Positions 12,609 through 23,312 of a stretch of DNA of 64,000 nucleotides are shown piece after piece. The position numbers and the translations under genes are program-made. Source of the DNA: Isoetes taiwanensis. Taxonomy: Eukaryota > Streptophyta > Lycopodiopsida > Isoetales > Isoetaceae. The notes below the pieces were generated by a model. It ran no database searches, was not told the origin of the DNA, and saw only the letters and a program-made list of their open reading frames with translations. Within the stretch, counting starts at the first letter, position 1; each line of letters starts with the position of its first letter. The DNA lies in the NCBI GenBank assembly GCA_021234155.1, contig JAJEKV010000213.1, forward strand, positions 62,001 to 126,000. Direction: 5' to 3'.

Positions 12609-13479
12609 TGTTGAATATAACACAGAAATTGACAACTTTGTACTGTGCCTAGCAAGATTTTTGTCTATTAATCATATAAACATAAGAGATACAATTCATG
12701 ATCTAGTGAAGAGCCAAATCTTGGTCACTAATCTTCACTAGATTTCAATCACTCTATATCACACAATGTAAGGTAATACATGTGATATAGTTAAAATCCC
12801 CAAGGTCAATAATCCATTAACCTTTGAGCCAATAAACAAACGTAAATCAACTCCTCTTTATTGAGCATTGAAGACCATGCTTGTAGCACACGAAAAATTC
12901 CTGTAAAACGATGGCTTCGTCTGGTGCCCGGCCGTCCCAACTCCTGTGTGCTCAAGATACCTTTGTATCCATCTTTCCGGCGGTTAAGGATTGTAAATTT
13001 CCTGCTAATCTGAGCTCTGCTCATATCGTGATATATCCCACAGGGATAACTGAAGAAATATGACTTTTTTGAAATATCCCACAGGCATACAATCGTAAAT
13101 AAGCCTTGGAACCATTGGACCATAGTTTCGATTTTATTCTTTCTTCTTGTAGTTTGGTTAGGCTAGGTTTGCCTCTCAACCATCATTCTCTGCAGGCATC
13201 TTGATGTTTGAGCATTGAATCCTTAGAATACTTGTACATCCCTAGTCATTTTAAACAAGAAGAACATAATTGTAACTTGTCCAGCTCACTGCCACTGCTT
13301 CTCATGAGCAGACAAAAAAAATGACAACTTTTTCAATCTTCTGCAACTTAACTTTTCTATCCTTCTGCAACTTATGTGTCTCCTTATATCATGATCTACT
13401 TATTGACTTCCTAGGTACATACACTGCCACTGCTTCTCATGTATGCATCACTCTGACTTATAAAGCTGAAATCTTATCA
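12609..13479 (-). repeat. 3' LTR of the copia element
   Basis: 871 bp. Nearly the same sequence as 17821-18698, with small differences clustered around 12880-13080. Ends are TGATAAGATTTC...TATATTCAACA on the minus strand. Confidence 0.95.
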
Positions 13480-13489
13480 CTCCTCCTTC

Positions 13490-15214
13490 AACTTATAAGT
13501 CTGTAGATTAGTCACATTCAACTTACCTTTAAAGTATACATATTTGTTCTCTGGCAATGCCTTAGTGAAAATGTACGCAACTTTGCTGTTTGTTTCAACA
13601 TACTTCATATAGATTATCTTCCTATCAGCCTAGATCTCGTATGAAATGCATACTCAATTCAATGTGTTTGGTTACTGTCATGATGCGGGATTCTTCACAA
13701 TTGCTATGTACTCGGCTATCTGTCCATATGTCGAGGGCTCCATTTGCTCACCGATTACAATTCATTTAACAATCTCCTTAACCAAACCACCTCTTTGGCA
13801 ACTAGTGCAAAGCATCATGATATTCTGCGCTTTGAGCTCATGGCAATTGTAGCTTGTTTTTACATCTCCAAGAGATCACCCCTCCTCCAAGAAATATTGC
13901 ATACCCCGAAGTTGATCTCCTTGTATGCGGTGTCCCTCCCCAATGCATCACTATAGCATTTCATAATTAGATTTTTGAATTGAAACAAATACCATGCTCT
14001 TGAGTGCCTTTGAGGTATTTCAAAACTCGTTCATGACCTTCCAATGTTCTCTGGTTGCATTATGATTTCTCCTACTCAAGATATTGATTTGCATAAGCTA
14101 TGTCAGTCGAGTATTATTTGCCAAGTATAGTAAACATCAATTAATGCCCTGTAAGGAATGTTTTCCATTTCTGCAGGTGTCTTCTTGAGTTGAGTCTTGT
14201 ACATAGGTTAATTTATGACCAGGTGTCATTGGAATTTTTGCTGACTTTGCTTCTGATAGCTTGAATCTTTTGAGCATATTCTGTACATGTTTTTCTTGAT
14301 GCAGCCTTAGCCACTTTTGTTCTCTATTTTCGATCACCTCTATACCTAGGAATTTCTTTTAGCTCACCTAGGTCCGACATGTGAAACCGAGACTTGAGAA
14401 TATTCTTACATAAATTTAGAATGTTGATAGAGCTAGCTACCATAATGCAATCGTCCACATATAATGCAATTATGCAATATTCTTCCTCTTGCTTGAATCT
14501 ATACAAGTTCCCATCATTCTGCAACTTCTCAAATCCCTGTTCTTGTAAGAATTGATTCATGCATAGGTACCATTCTCTTGGTGATTTGCTTTAATCCATA
14601 AACACCCTATTTAATTTCCATATCATGTTTTTCCCTTGCTCAAAACCAGGTGCTTGCCTCATAAACGCCTCCTCCTCAAGTGATGCATTTAAAAAGGCTG
14701 TTTTAACATCCATATGATGCAATTCTAAATTCTGAGCATTTGCCATGGCCAATAAAATTTCGATCTTTGGTGAGTTTTACTATAGGTGAGTAGGTTTCAT
14801 CATAATCTCGCCTTTTTCTACGAAAGTGAATCCACGAGCTACTAGTCTTGCCTTGTATTTCTTACTGCCATCTGGGTTGCTCTTAATTTTATAAAGCCAT
14901 TTACTCCCTATGACATTCTGCCCTCCATCATACTTTACACATTCATATGTTTTGGTATCTTCAAATGATTTAAGTTCATCTCTCATAGCTGCCATCCATT
15001 TATCTTTGTCTGTACTATCCAAAACCTCTTCAAAAGTTTGTGGTATAACTTCATTTTCCAGAATTGCCATTATTTGTTCATGCTCTACTGCTTCAATACG
15101 TCTGCTTTTGCCTTGCTCAGTTCTGCCATAAGGTTTATCTTCTAATTTGGCTTCTTCAATTAATTTTTCTGCTTGTGTTTTCCTTTTCCTTCTAACCTTG
15201 GTTGGTTCATGCAT
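13490..15214 (-). pseudogene. copia reverse transcriptase and RNase H region
   Basis: The frame 14780-15214 has 'WMAAMRDELKSFEDTKTYE', 'GSKWLYKIKSNPDGS' and 'KYKARLVARGF', the start of copia RT (RVT_2). The frame 14324-14560 carries the catalytic Y-V-D-D (codons at 14461-14450). RNase H text follows toward the 3' LTR. Fossil, broken in several places. Confidence 0.9.
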
Positions 15215-15354
15215 TTCTTGCCTTGGCTCTTGTACTACCTCAGGGACTTGGTGTTCAGTCCCTGCTGCAGGGACTTGAGTCTCCTCTTCTATTACTTTCT
15301 CTAGTGTGTTTTTCTCATTTTCTTCATCATGACCAGTCGGTTCAATCTCATCTG

Positions 15355-16450
15355 TTAATCATCTGTCTCATCTGTTTCAAACTTAGGCATTTGCTCAGCA
15401 GCTTTAGATGGTAATTTTATCCCTTTCCTGTATCTGTGTTTATACAAAACACTCTCATTGAATAGAACGTCTCGACTGATTGTTATGGTCTTTGTTTCTG
15501 GGTTATATACTCTATATCCCTTGGTTTCATTGTCATAACCCACTAGAAAACCAATCTCAGCTCTATTGTCCAATTTTTTCCTTAATTCTGAAGGAACATG
15601 AGTATATACCAAACAACCATAGACTTTATATTTCATGTAGTCTATTTTTCCTTTAGGATTCCATATAATGTTTGGTATATTTTCATGAAGAGTGGAGGAA
15701 GGAAGTATATTCTCAATTTCTATGGCGGTTTTGAGCTTCCACCCAAAGACTATTTGGTAGGCCACTTTCCTTCAACATGGATCTAATTGCATCCATAATT
15801 GTTCATTTTTCCTTTTCGACACCCCATTTTGTTGAGGAGTGTATCTCGCATGTTAATTGTCTTTTAATGCCATGTGCAATGCAAGAAGTTTGAATTTTAT
15901 TGACAAATACTCTCCACCACGGTCTGATCTAATGCATTTTAGCTTGTGGCTGTTTCCCTTTCCATTTACGCCACATATTGCTTAAATGCATTTTAAGAAC
16001 TTTTTGTGATTTCTTTTTCTAAGCAATATGCTTTACATTTTCGATTTGTAGTCATCGTTGAAGGTTATGAAATACCTTTTGTTGCCTCTCCCTCTTACAT
16101 TCAATGGGCCACACAAGTCGAGTGCACTAATTCCAATGTTTCTTTGAGTTTTAGATTGTCTTTTAGCAAATGGCAGCCTATGGAATTTTCCTAGAGCACA
16201 TCCTTCACAAATATGATTAGCTTTTCTTTGTCACAATAATCAATGAGGCCTTGTTTGTGCAGACTTTCTAATTTCTTGTAGCTTGTATGTGCTAGTCTAT
16301 TATGCCATAATTACGCACCAACTTCGGATATTGCATTTACACCACAATGCACAAGATTGCTTAGCTCAAACAAGTTGCCAACTCTTTTAGCATAAAACTT
16401 CAATTCATCCTTGAGAAAGACATTACATTGTTCAGCCTCAAATGTCACCC
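15355..16450 (-). pseudogene. copia integrase region
   Basis: The clearest frame (15355-15765, minus) carries 'MKYKVYGCLVYTHVPSELR', 'LDNRAEIGFLVGYDNETKG' and 'YRVYNPETKTITISRDVLF', the conserved end of copia integrase (V-F-G-C, K-x-x-F-x-G-Y, S-R-D-V-x-F/F-x-E). The region between 15766 and 16450 reads as the integrase core in scattered frames. Broken copy. Confidence 0.85.
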
Positions 16451-16496
16451 TATATCCCAAATCACATAGCCCGACTTCTTGAAATCAAATTTTTGA

Positions 16497-17400
16497 TTAT
16501 TCTTTTGGAACACACAATACATCTTCAATATTTACAATATTTCCATTTAAGTCTTTTAAGCGCAAAAGTCCACTTCCTTGAATATCTTGCAAAGCCCCAT
16601 TTCCAACTTGGATTTTTCTTGATTTTCCATTGGAGAATTTCTTCAAGATTTCAGCATCCTTGACTCGATCTTTTCGGCTCGAATCAACTATCAAATGATC
16701 AGCACTATTAGCACATGAATTTTCATTGATAACTGCAAAATCACTTAATACCTCATCTTCATCTTGTGTTTCAGTCTTAGCTTTATCCTCTTGTTCTTCT
16801 TGTGCAATGAATGCTTTTTCATAGCCTCCACCCCTCCCTCTGCTTGCTCTTCCTCTCCTTGGAGTCACCCTTTCCTCCGAAAGATTTACCATAATTTTTG
16901 GTGTGGGGCACTTGAGGTCGTGCATGTCCTCTTCCCCACAATTGTAGCAATTAAACTCCTTTTTAATTTAGGACATTCACTTTTATAGTGCCTGCCTCAT
17001 GACGGTGATAGCAGATTATTTTTCCTTTCCTTTTCATTACTAATATTTCAGGTGTTTCTTCATCTTGGCTTTGCCTCAATACTTTCTTTTGCTCCCATTC
17101 GGTTCTAAGCATGACTTCTGCCTCCTTGCTTGTATTTCTAATGAACAATGCCAATGTTTCATTTTCTCCTATTGCTCTTGAAATTTGTAACACGACTTCT
17201 CTCGGATATCACTGGTTGACCCCTTCTAGATCAGCAATCAAGTTATCAAACTTATTGAAAAACTCGGATACATCTTCATCCTCTCTAAGCTTTAGATTTC
17301 TAAGTTCATTTTCCAATAAATCTATTTGAGAGGATGTTTTTTTCTCCTCATAGTGCTTAAGGAGAAATTTCCACATCTCCCTAGGATTTGAGAGATCTTA
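16497..17400 (-). pseudogene. copia gag and protease region
   Basis: Minus-strand frames at 16963-17193 show gag text followed by a CCHC zinc-knuckle-like cluster (ICYHRHEAG). The frame 16497-16925 then carries the protease-type segment around 'ADHLIVDSS', 'VGNGALQDIQGSGLLRL' and 'NIEDVLCVP', which are hallmarks of plant copia polyproteins (D-S/T-G region and the 'L-x-x-V-L-x-V-P' end). Broken copy. Confidence 0.85.
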
Positions 17401-17807
17401 ATTTCAAGCGTATAGCGGGACTTACCTTACAAGTTATGATTCCTTGTGCTTCCTTGACTTTAGCCTTTGCAATGATTTTCCTCCTCTGTCTTTGGTACCT
17501 CCTCCGGGGCGTCCAAAGACTAGGCACTAGTGAGCCTGCACACTGCGGCTCGGATCTGCACCCGGCGGCTCCGGTGCTTCCCCCCCAGATTGACCACCTG
17601 CGGCTCGAAAGAAGACCACCTCAGAGAAGGCTGTTCTAGTTAGCGCCTGGCGCTGCCGCGAACTATTAGGATCAACTACCTCCCCCGAGCTCCTCCACAT
17701 CCGAACATGCATTATAGCATCCTTCCATATTTGAAATCCTGGGCCACCTTTGTATACATCTATGGTGTTGAGCAAGCTTGCTCCAAATCTGCTACATGAT
17801 TGGGATG

Positions 17808-17819
17808 GCTCTGATACCA
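17808..17819 (-). promoter_or_regulatory. Primer-binding site (tRNA-iMet type)
   Basis: On the minus strand it reads TGGTATCAGAGC, the standard plant copia primer-binding sequence complementary to the 3' end of initiator methionine tRNA, one base inside the 5' LTR. Confidence 0.95.
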
Positions 17820-17820
17820 C

Positions 17821-18698
17821 TGTTGAATATAACACAGAAATTGACAACTTTGTACTGTGCCTAGCAAGATTTTTGTCTATTAATCATATAAACATAAGAG
17901 ATACAATTCATGATCTAGTGAAGAGCCAAATCTTGGTCACTAATCTTCACTAGATTTCAATCACTCTATATCACACAATGTAAGGTAATACATGTGATAT
18001 AGTTAAAATCCCCAAGGTCAATAATCCATTAACCTTTGAGCCAATAAACAAACGTATTAATCAACTCCTCTTTATTGAGCATTGAAGACCATGCTTGTAG
18101 CACCACGAAAAATTTCTGTAAAGCGATGGCTTAAATGCGGTGCGTGCCCGCCGTCCCAACTCCTGTGTGCTCAAGATACCTTTGTATCCATCTTTCCCGG
18201 TTAAGGATTGTAAATTTCACGCTAATCGAGCTCTGCTCATATCGTGATATATCCACGGGGATAGCTGAAGAAATATGACTTTTTGAAATATCCCACGGGG
18301 CATACAATCGTAAATAAGCCTTGGAACCATTGGACCATAGTTTCGATTTTATTCTTTCTTCTTGTAGTTTGGTTAGGCTAGGTTTGCCTCTCAACCATCA
18401 TTCTCTGCAGGCATCTTGATGTTTGAGCATTGAATCCTTAGAATACTTGTACATCCCTAGTCATTTTAAACAAGAAGAACATGATTGTAACTTGTCCGAC
18501 TCCTTCGCCCGCTTTGCTTCTCATGAGCAGACAAAAAAAATGACAACTTTTTCAATCTTCTGCAACTTAACTTTTCCATCCTTCTGCAACTTATGTGTCT
18601 CCTTATATCATGATCTACTTATTGACTTCCTAGGTACATACACTGCCACTGCTTCTCATGTATGCATCACTCTGACTTATAAAGCTGAAATCTTATCA
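17821..18698 (-). repeat. 5' LTR of the copia element
   Basis: 878 bp, paired with 12609-13479. On the minus strand it is followed after one base by the initiator-Met primer-binding site, which fixes it as the 5' LTR. Confidence 0.95.
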
Positions 18699-19867
18699 GA
18701 ATGGTTGCTCATCTCGCTGGCGAAGCAACGGGGTTGAAGCTTGTGTACAAGTACCAGATGAAGTCTATAGGGAAATAGGAGGTAGAAGTCGGCCATCAGT
18801 TATCCAAGCGGAAGAAGAAATGGGAATCATTTCTAGTGGTAAATTTGCTGCTGCATCAATAGATGTAGGTCTTCCTGCTGTCTCGTCATGTGTTGGGGAT
18901 GATAGTGCATCCTTTGGGAGTATTTCTGATGCTGTGGCAGCACCTAGTCCTTCTCATTCATTGCCCCCATCGTCACGTAAGCAGCAACAAACTCTGAAAA
19001 AAGTACTGTTATGCAAATGCAAAAAAAAAAATATGCAAATGTAATGGAAATGAGGTGCATTATTGAAGCTAATTTGTCCTTTAATTTGCTAAAATTGCCA
19101 TGTTGGAGAAATATGTTACAGGCATTTTCTCAAATAGGGGATAAGCATAGTGGAGTTAGCTACAATTATCTGAGAAATGCTGGCCTAAAATCTGAAATGT
19201 AGACTTTGCAAGAAAAGATGGGAAAGATAAGAGCATTATGGCCCAAATATGGCTGCACTATTCTAACAGATGGATGAGTTGATGTGTGCCATAGGCAGCT
19301 TGTTAACGTTTTGGTATCTTGTTGCTACGGTACAATGTTTCTCAAGTCAATTGATTGTAGTAACGTTAGCATTAGGACTGATAGTGACTGGCTCGCTGAA
19401 AAAATTTCAGAGGTGATCAAAGAGGTGGGTAGTGAAAATGTAGTTAAGGTCATTTCAGATAATGCCGCTAATTGTGTGCGTATGGGAAACTTGCTTGAGG
19501 AGGAGTTTCCTCATCTTGTATGGACACCATGTGCCTCTCATTCCTTAGACCTCTTATTACACGATATGGGTGAGCTTTTATGGATGAAAGGTATTGTGGC
19601 CAAAGCAAGTAGTATTGTGCGGCTATTTGGAAAGAAAAGGAATGCAAGGAAAATATTTCTCTCTTATAGCAGCCATGCCCTCTTGAAACCCTGTAAGACA
19701 AGATTTGGAGTGACTTATATTGTGTTGGCACGCCTCCACAAAGTTTGGAGTGCTCTTGAACAAACAGTTGTAAGCGATCATTGGAGAAATTGGCCGGATA
19801 GTAGGAAAGCCGATGCAATGAATGTGAAAGGTTACATCCTTGATCCGTCAACATTGCCTTCTTTCCA
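18699..19867 (+). pseudogene. hAT transposase: end of BED finger and DUF659 core
   Basis: Just after the copia target duplication the hAT frame resumes with 'VAHLAGEATG' and then, after a one-base frame change near 18733, 'VEACVQVPDEVYREI', the typical end of a plant BED finger (HLAG...GVxxCxxVPxEV). Residues from 19035 read 'IIEANLSFNLLKLPCWRNM' and the frame 19284-19867 carries 'QLVNVLVSCCYGTMFLKSID', 'NVVKVISDNAANCV' and 'PHLVWTPCASHSLDLLL', the DUF659 RNase H-like core with its catalytic-type D-N-A. In-frame stops lie near 19201 and 19276. The text is cut exactly at 19867 by the Helitron and continues at 23313 in the same frame. Confidence 0.9.
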
Positions 19868-21032
19868 TCCTATATTATAATGTTATAGGGTGTTGAATCC
19901 AGCCCTAATTTGGATAGCCCAGATTACGCCAACTCAACGGCCTAGATTACGCTAGAAAGGGCTTCAAGGTATTAGGGTTTTAGGCCACGAAACAATCACG
20001 GTGGACAACCTGACTTCCTGCTCTACAGGCTTTATCCAGCAGCAAGACAATTGGACAATCGATATTTGAAACAACGTGATTTTTTATAGGAAAAATGGGA
20101 TGCAAAATGGTACAGAAGTTGAAGTTTGGTCGTATGTGCTGAAGCTTGGGGAAATTTGGTCGGATTTGTGCCTACATCTACCGGATCACCTGGAATTGGA
20201 TGCTTATGACTGGACCCTAAAAGCCTTTCTTCCGTGGATTGCATTCCAGGTATCAGACTTGGTCGGATTTGTGCCTACAGCAAGGCTTTTGTTGGAAGCA
20301 ACTATTTAATTCTGGCTTGCTTAAGTAGGAGGGCATTCACTAAGATTTGCTATTTGCAGGGGTTAGGCTCCATCAGGTAACATGCCGGTCTATTTCGAGT
20401 ATTTTTTTCCCTTCTAAATCTTCCCATTCGATTCAAGCATCCAGCATCTTGGGCCAATCGTGATAGATCTCTCAACATTACCCTCTCATTGAGAGGTTAA
20501 GTCAGAGATCATGGAGTCTATAGCACTGGATATTGGCTTTGCCGAAATGAGAATTTCGTTTATCCCAGACTGCAAAGTTTTCCTTGATCAGTGTTTTGCA
20601 TGCGATGATATTATTCATGTGGCTATGGAGAATCCTAGAACCGAGAATGTGAAGGCTCCTGATGCAGATTGGTCTTTTTTATTGTATTCATTGCGAGTAA
20701 GACATTTTTCCCCACTGTTTTAAGATGGTTTAGGTTACAATTTGATCTCAAACTGCGCTTTTATTTTAGCCACTATTTTGGTTCGGCATTAGTCCATGAT
20801 GAACTCTATGCAACAAAATGGCACAGAAAAAGGTGAGTTTATCCATTTTCTTACAAAGTTGTAGAACATCAGAAGGAAAGAGAAATGAAAGTTTTTTAGA
20901 GGGAGATGGTTAAACTTAGTTTTCCACAATAGTTTAATTCTGAACAAGTTGCTATGCCATTTGGAGTATATTCGATGGGCTGTATATTTGCTATTTGCAT
21001 GTACATTATTTGATAGGCTGTGCATGTATGCA

Positions 21033-21540
21033 GTCTTCTCTACTGCATTCTCAGCCAAAATCAGCAGTTGGGACACCAGCATACATAGCACCAAAAGTGT
21101 TATCTAAGGAGTATGATGGTAAGGTATGTGGGCATCTTTTGGATATTCTCATTCCAAGAAGTTACTTTTTTCTATCAACACTTTTGACCAATTCTATAGA
21201 TTGCAGATGCAGGAGCTTACACGTATTTTTCTGGATTTAATATCAATATTCTTGCAATGTAAAGGATATTGTGTGCAATATGCTGTTCCAAACAACATAC
21301 AGATATTTGCTGAAGGAGACGGACAACACCAGAAAGAGTAAGCATTTGCTTTTGTAGCATCCTCTTTGTACGCCAACCTCTGCTCTTTATTTGCAGCGAT
21401 TATGAGCCATGAATGGTTTTTGAACTACTTGCTGACTGATCTCATGGAAGGTATTGATATGGATATGAGCTTGATGATCCCAACCATCTACCCCAAAACT
21501 TAGAGCAGATAATGCGCATTATTTAAGAAGCTAGGGTACC
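21033..21540 (+). pseudogene. Captured SnRK2 protein kinase exons
   Basis: The first piece (21033-21123) reads '[19 protein letters not shown]' and 'VLSKEYDGK', the activation loop and APE-like region of plant SnRK2 kinases, and is followed by a GTATGT donor. A second piece from about 21199 begins IAD after an AG acceptor, then 'GAY' and 'VQYAVPNNIQIFAE'. A third (about 21397-21540) reads 'HEWFLNYLLTDLMEG' and, in another frame, 'YELDDPNHLPQNLEQIMRII', matching the end of the kinase domain and the start of the SnRK2 C-terminal box. Introns are retained, so capture was at DNA level. Frames are broken and only the 3' exons are present. Confidence 0.85.
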
Positions 21541-21850
21541 TCTATTCATGTGCAGATATGTTGTGATTAAAATTATCATGCATATTGTAAACATAAAGCA
21601 TAGGACAGATACAAGAGGGCATTTTGCGTGTAATGTTCTTAGGGCAACATGACAAATGGCAGCATGTCCAAATGTATGGCACATTTACACCTTCTTATGT
21701 CTGTGTTAATTGGATCATATTTTCTCAGTGCATTGAAACGGAGGTGTTAAAATCTGACATGTAAATAGATGTTTAAAGCAGAACCAATAGTTTTCAAAAA
21801 TCTATTTTATGGATAACCACAACTTACACCCTAGCGAGGAAAGATTATAT

Positions 21851-21929
21851 GCAGTTTATCAAAAGCATGTATGACCAAAATGGGAAAGGGCAGTTTATCA
21901 AAAGCATGTATGACTAAAATTGGAAAGGG
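21851..21929 (+). repeat. 39-bp direct duplication
   Basis: The block starting 'gcagtttatcaaaagcatgt' occurs twice head to tail with a few mismatches. Non-coding, inside the Helitron. Confidence 0.85.
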
Positions 21930-22418
21930 CAGAAGATGCAGCTTGACCTAATTTGAATGAGATGGTAAATCATTCTTAAAAGGGAGGGTGACATGACTTG
22001 GCCAAAAATTGCCCTTTTTTAATACTTTCTAAAGGGTAACTATTTTAGAAAAAGGCAATTTCCTTTTTAATCTTTTCACCTTCGATCCCTTTTTAGCCCT
22101 TTCAAGTTTTTTTTTATTTTGGTCCTTTATATGGCCTTCAAGCCTTGCATTCATAAAGCGTCTAACACAAAAAGACACCTTTTGAACTTAAAAAAAGCAT
22201 AATACCACCTTTAGCCTAGCCTTTAGCTTTTTTCCCCTTTAGCTAGGTTTAAAAAGTTTCATGGAGGAGCAAGGACTCACAATCTTTAAAATCATTTTGA
22301 CACCGAATTCGTAATAATACAGAAGAATGAGAAATAAGGCTTGCATTGGCCAGAAATAACTACAGGGAGAAGCATGCTAGAGAGATGCCTCAGGACCATA
22401 AAACTCGATTAGAAAGCC

Positions 22419-22571
22419 AGGCATAGACGCCATCATTGCAGAAGGCGAAGATGCTATAAGGGACTTCTCAATCGTGTTCATCAACCAAACTCAATTGGAA
22501 AAGCAGGCATAGACGCCATCATTGCAGAAGGCGAAGATGCTATAAGGAACTTCTCAATCGAGTTTATCAAC
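22419..22571 (+). repeat. 67-bp direct duplication in Helitron helicase region
   Basis: The blocks 22419-22485 and 22505-22571 are nearly identical (both contain 'gacgccatcattgcagaagg'), separated by 19 bp. They lie in decayed helicase coding sequence, so this is likely a local slippage or unequal-exchange duplication. Confidence 0.85.
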
Positions 22572-22599
22572 TACCTGACCCCTTCTGGCATGCTGTCGC

Positions 22600-23037
22600 A
22601 CTAGCTGCATATCAAGGACGGTGCCATTATCATCCTACTCAGAAACATGAACCCGAGCACACCCAAGAATCATAGATGCAGAGATAGTCATAGGCACTTA
22701 CAAAGGAACATGGGTGCTCATACCAAGGATAACCCTGGAGCCATCAGACATCAATCTTTTCCGCTTCAAGCGAAGGCAATTTCCCGTGCGACTCACATTC
22801 TCGATGACCATAAACAAGTCACAAGGCCAGTCCATGACATCCGTTGGCATCTACCTACCAACGTCAGTTTTTGCCCACGGCCAGCTCTATGTTGCATTCT
22901 CAAGGTGCACCACACAACTGGTAGTGAAGGTATTCATTCAAGACGCCTCAAGACAAGGAGCACTGCTCAAAAAAAATAGGAGGTTCACTTCAAATGTAGT
23001 CTACAAAGAGATTGTAGAGGATGAAATAGCCCATTGA
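22600..23037 (+). pseudogene. Helitron helicase C-terminus
   Basis: The frame 22714-23037 reads 'FRFKRRQFPVRLTFSMTINK' then S-Q-G-Q and 'VGIYLPTSVFAHGQLYVAFS', which are the last helicase motifs of plant Helitron Rep-Hel proteins (PIF1-like; motif V with T-I-N-K-S-Q-G-Q and motif VI with Y-V-A-x-S-R). The upstream helicase motifs and the Rep nuclease are absent. Confidence 0.93.
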
Positions 23038-23312
23038 CTCATTATATATCCACCAAAGCAAAGCACGGGATCTCTTATAAGTAATGATGTACTACCTCTT
23101 CAACGTATAATTTTCAAGATGTCAACAATAAAAATTTAATTGCAATCCCCATAACTTTACAAGTTCACAAATAATCCCCAGCAACGCTTGGCACTGCTAC
23201 TATTTTTTGATATTTTTGTTATAATAAATGGTCACTGCGCACTTTTCTCATTGCGGTCAAAACATTTACAGACTTCCAACCTATGCCCAGCAACGTTGGG
23301 CACTCTTACTAG

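Larger units (their letters stand above)
12609..18698 (-). mobile_element. Ty1/copia retrotransposon, full length with both LTRs (fossil)
   Basis: The element has two LTRs (12609-13479 and 17821-18698), each with TG...CA ends on the minus strand, a primer-binding site TGGTATCAGAGC (17819-17808) directly after the 5' LTR, a purine-rich tract (gaaggaggag, 13489-13480) before the 3' LTR, and the target duplication GAATG on both sides (12604-12608, 18699-18703). Gene order on the minus strand is gag, protease, integrase, reverse transcriptase, RNase H, the Ty1/copia order. The LTRs differ by only a few percent by eye, so it is young compared with its surroundings. The coding region is broken in several places. 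Confidence 0.95.
19868..23312 (+). mobile_element. Helitron with helicase remnant and captured gene pieces (3.45 kb)
   Basis: The 5' end is TC at 19868 (TCCTATATTATAATG). The 3' end is a hairpin (gcccagcaacgttgggc, 23285-23301) followed by CTAG at 23309-23312. It lies between A (19867) and T (23313) of the hAT gene, and removing it restores the hAT frame, so both ends are fixed to the base. Inside are SnRK2 exon pieces (21033-21540), an unrecognised 70-residue exon-like frame (20511-20723, with GT donor after 'YSLR'), and the C-terminal part of the Helitron helicase (22600-23037). No Rep domain is seen, so it is non-autonomous in its present form. Confidence 0.92.

Noticed and set aside
17808-17819. 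Possible tRNA gene around TGGTATCAGAGC
   Set aside because: Only the primer-binding stretch is present, next to a copia LTR. No cloverleaf is seen.
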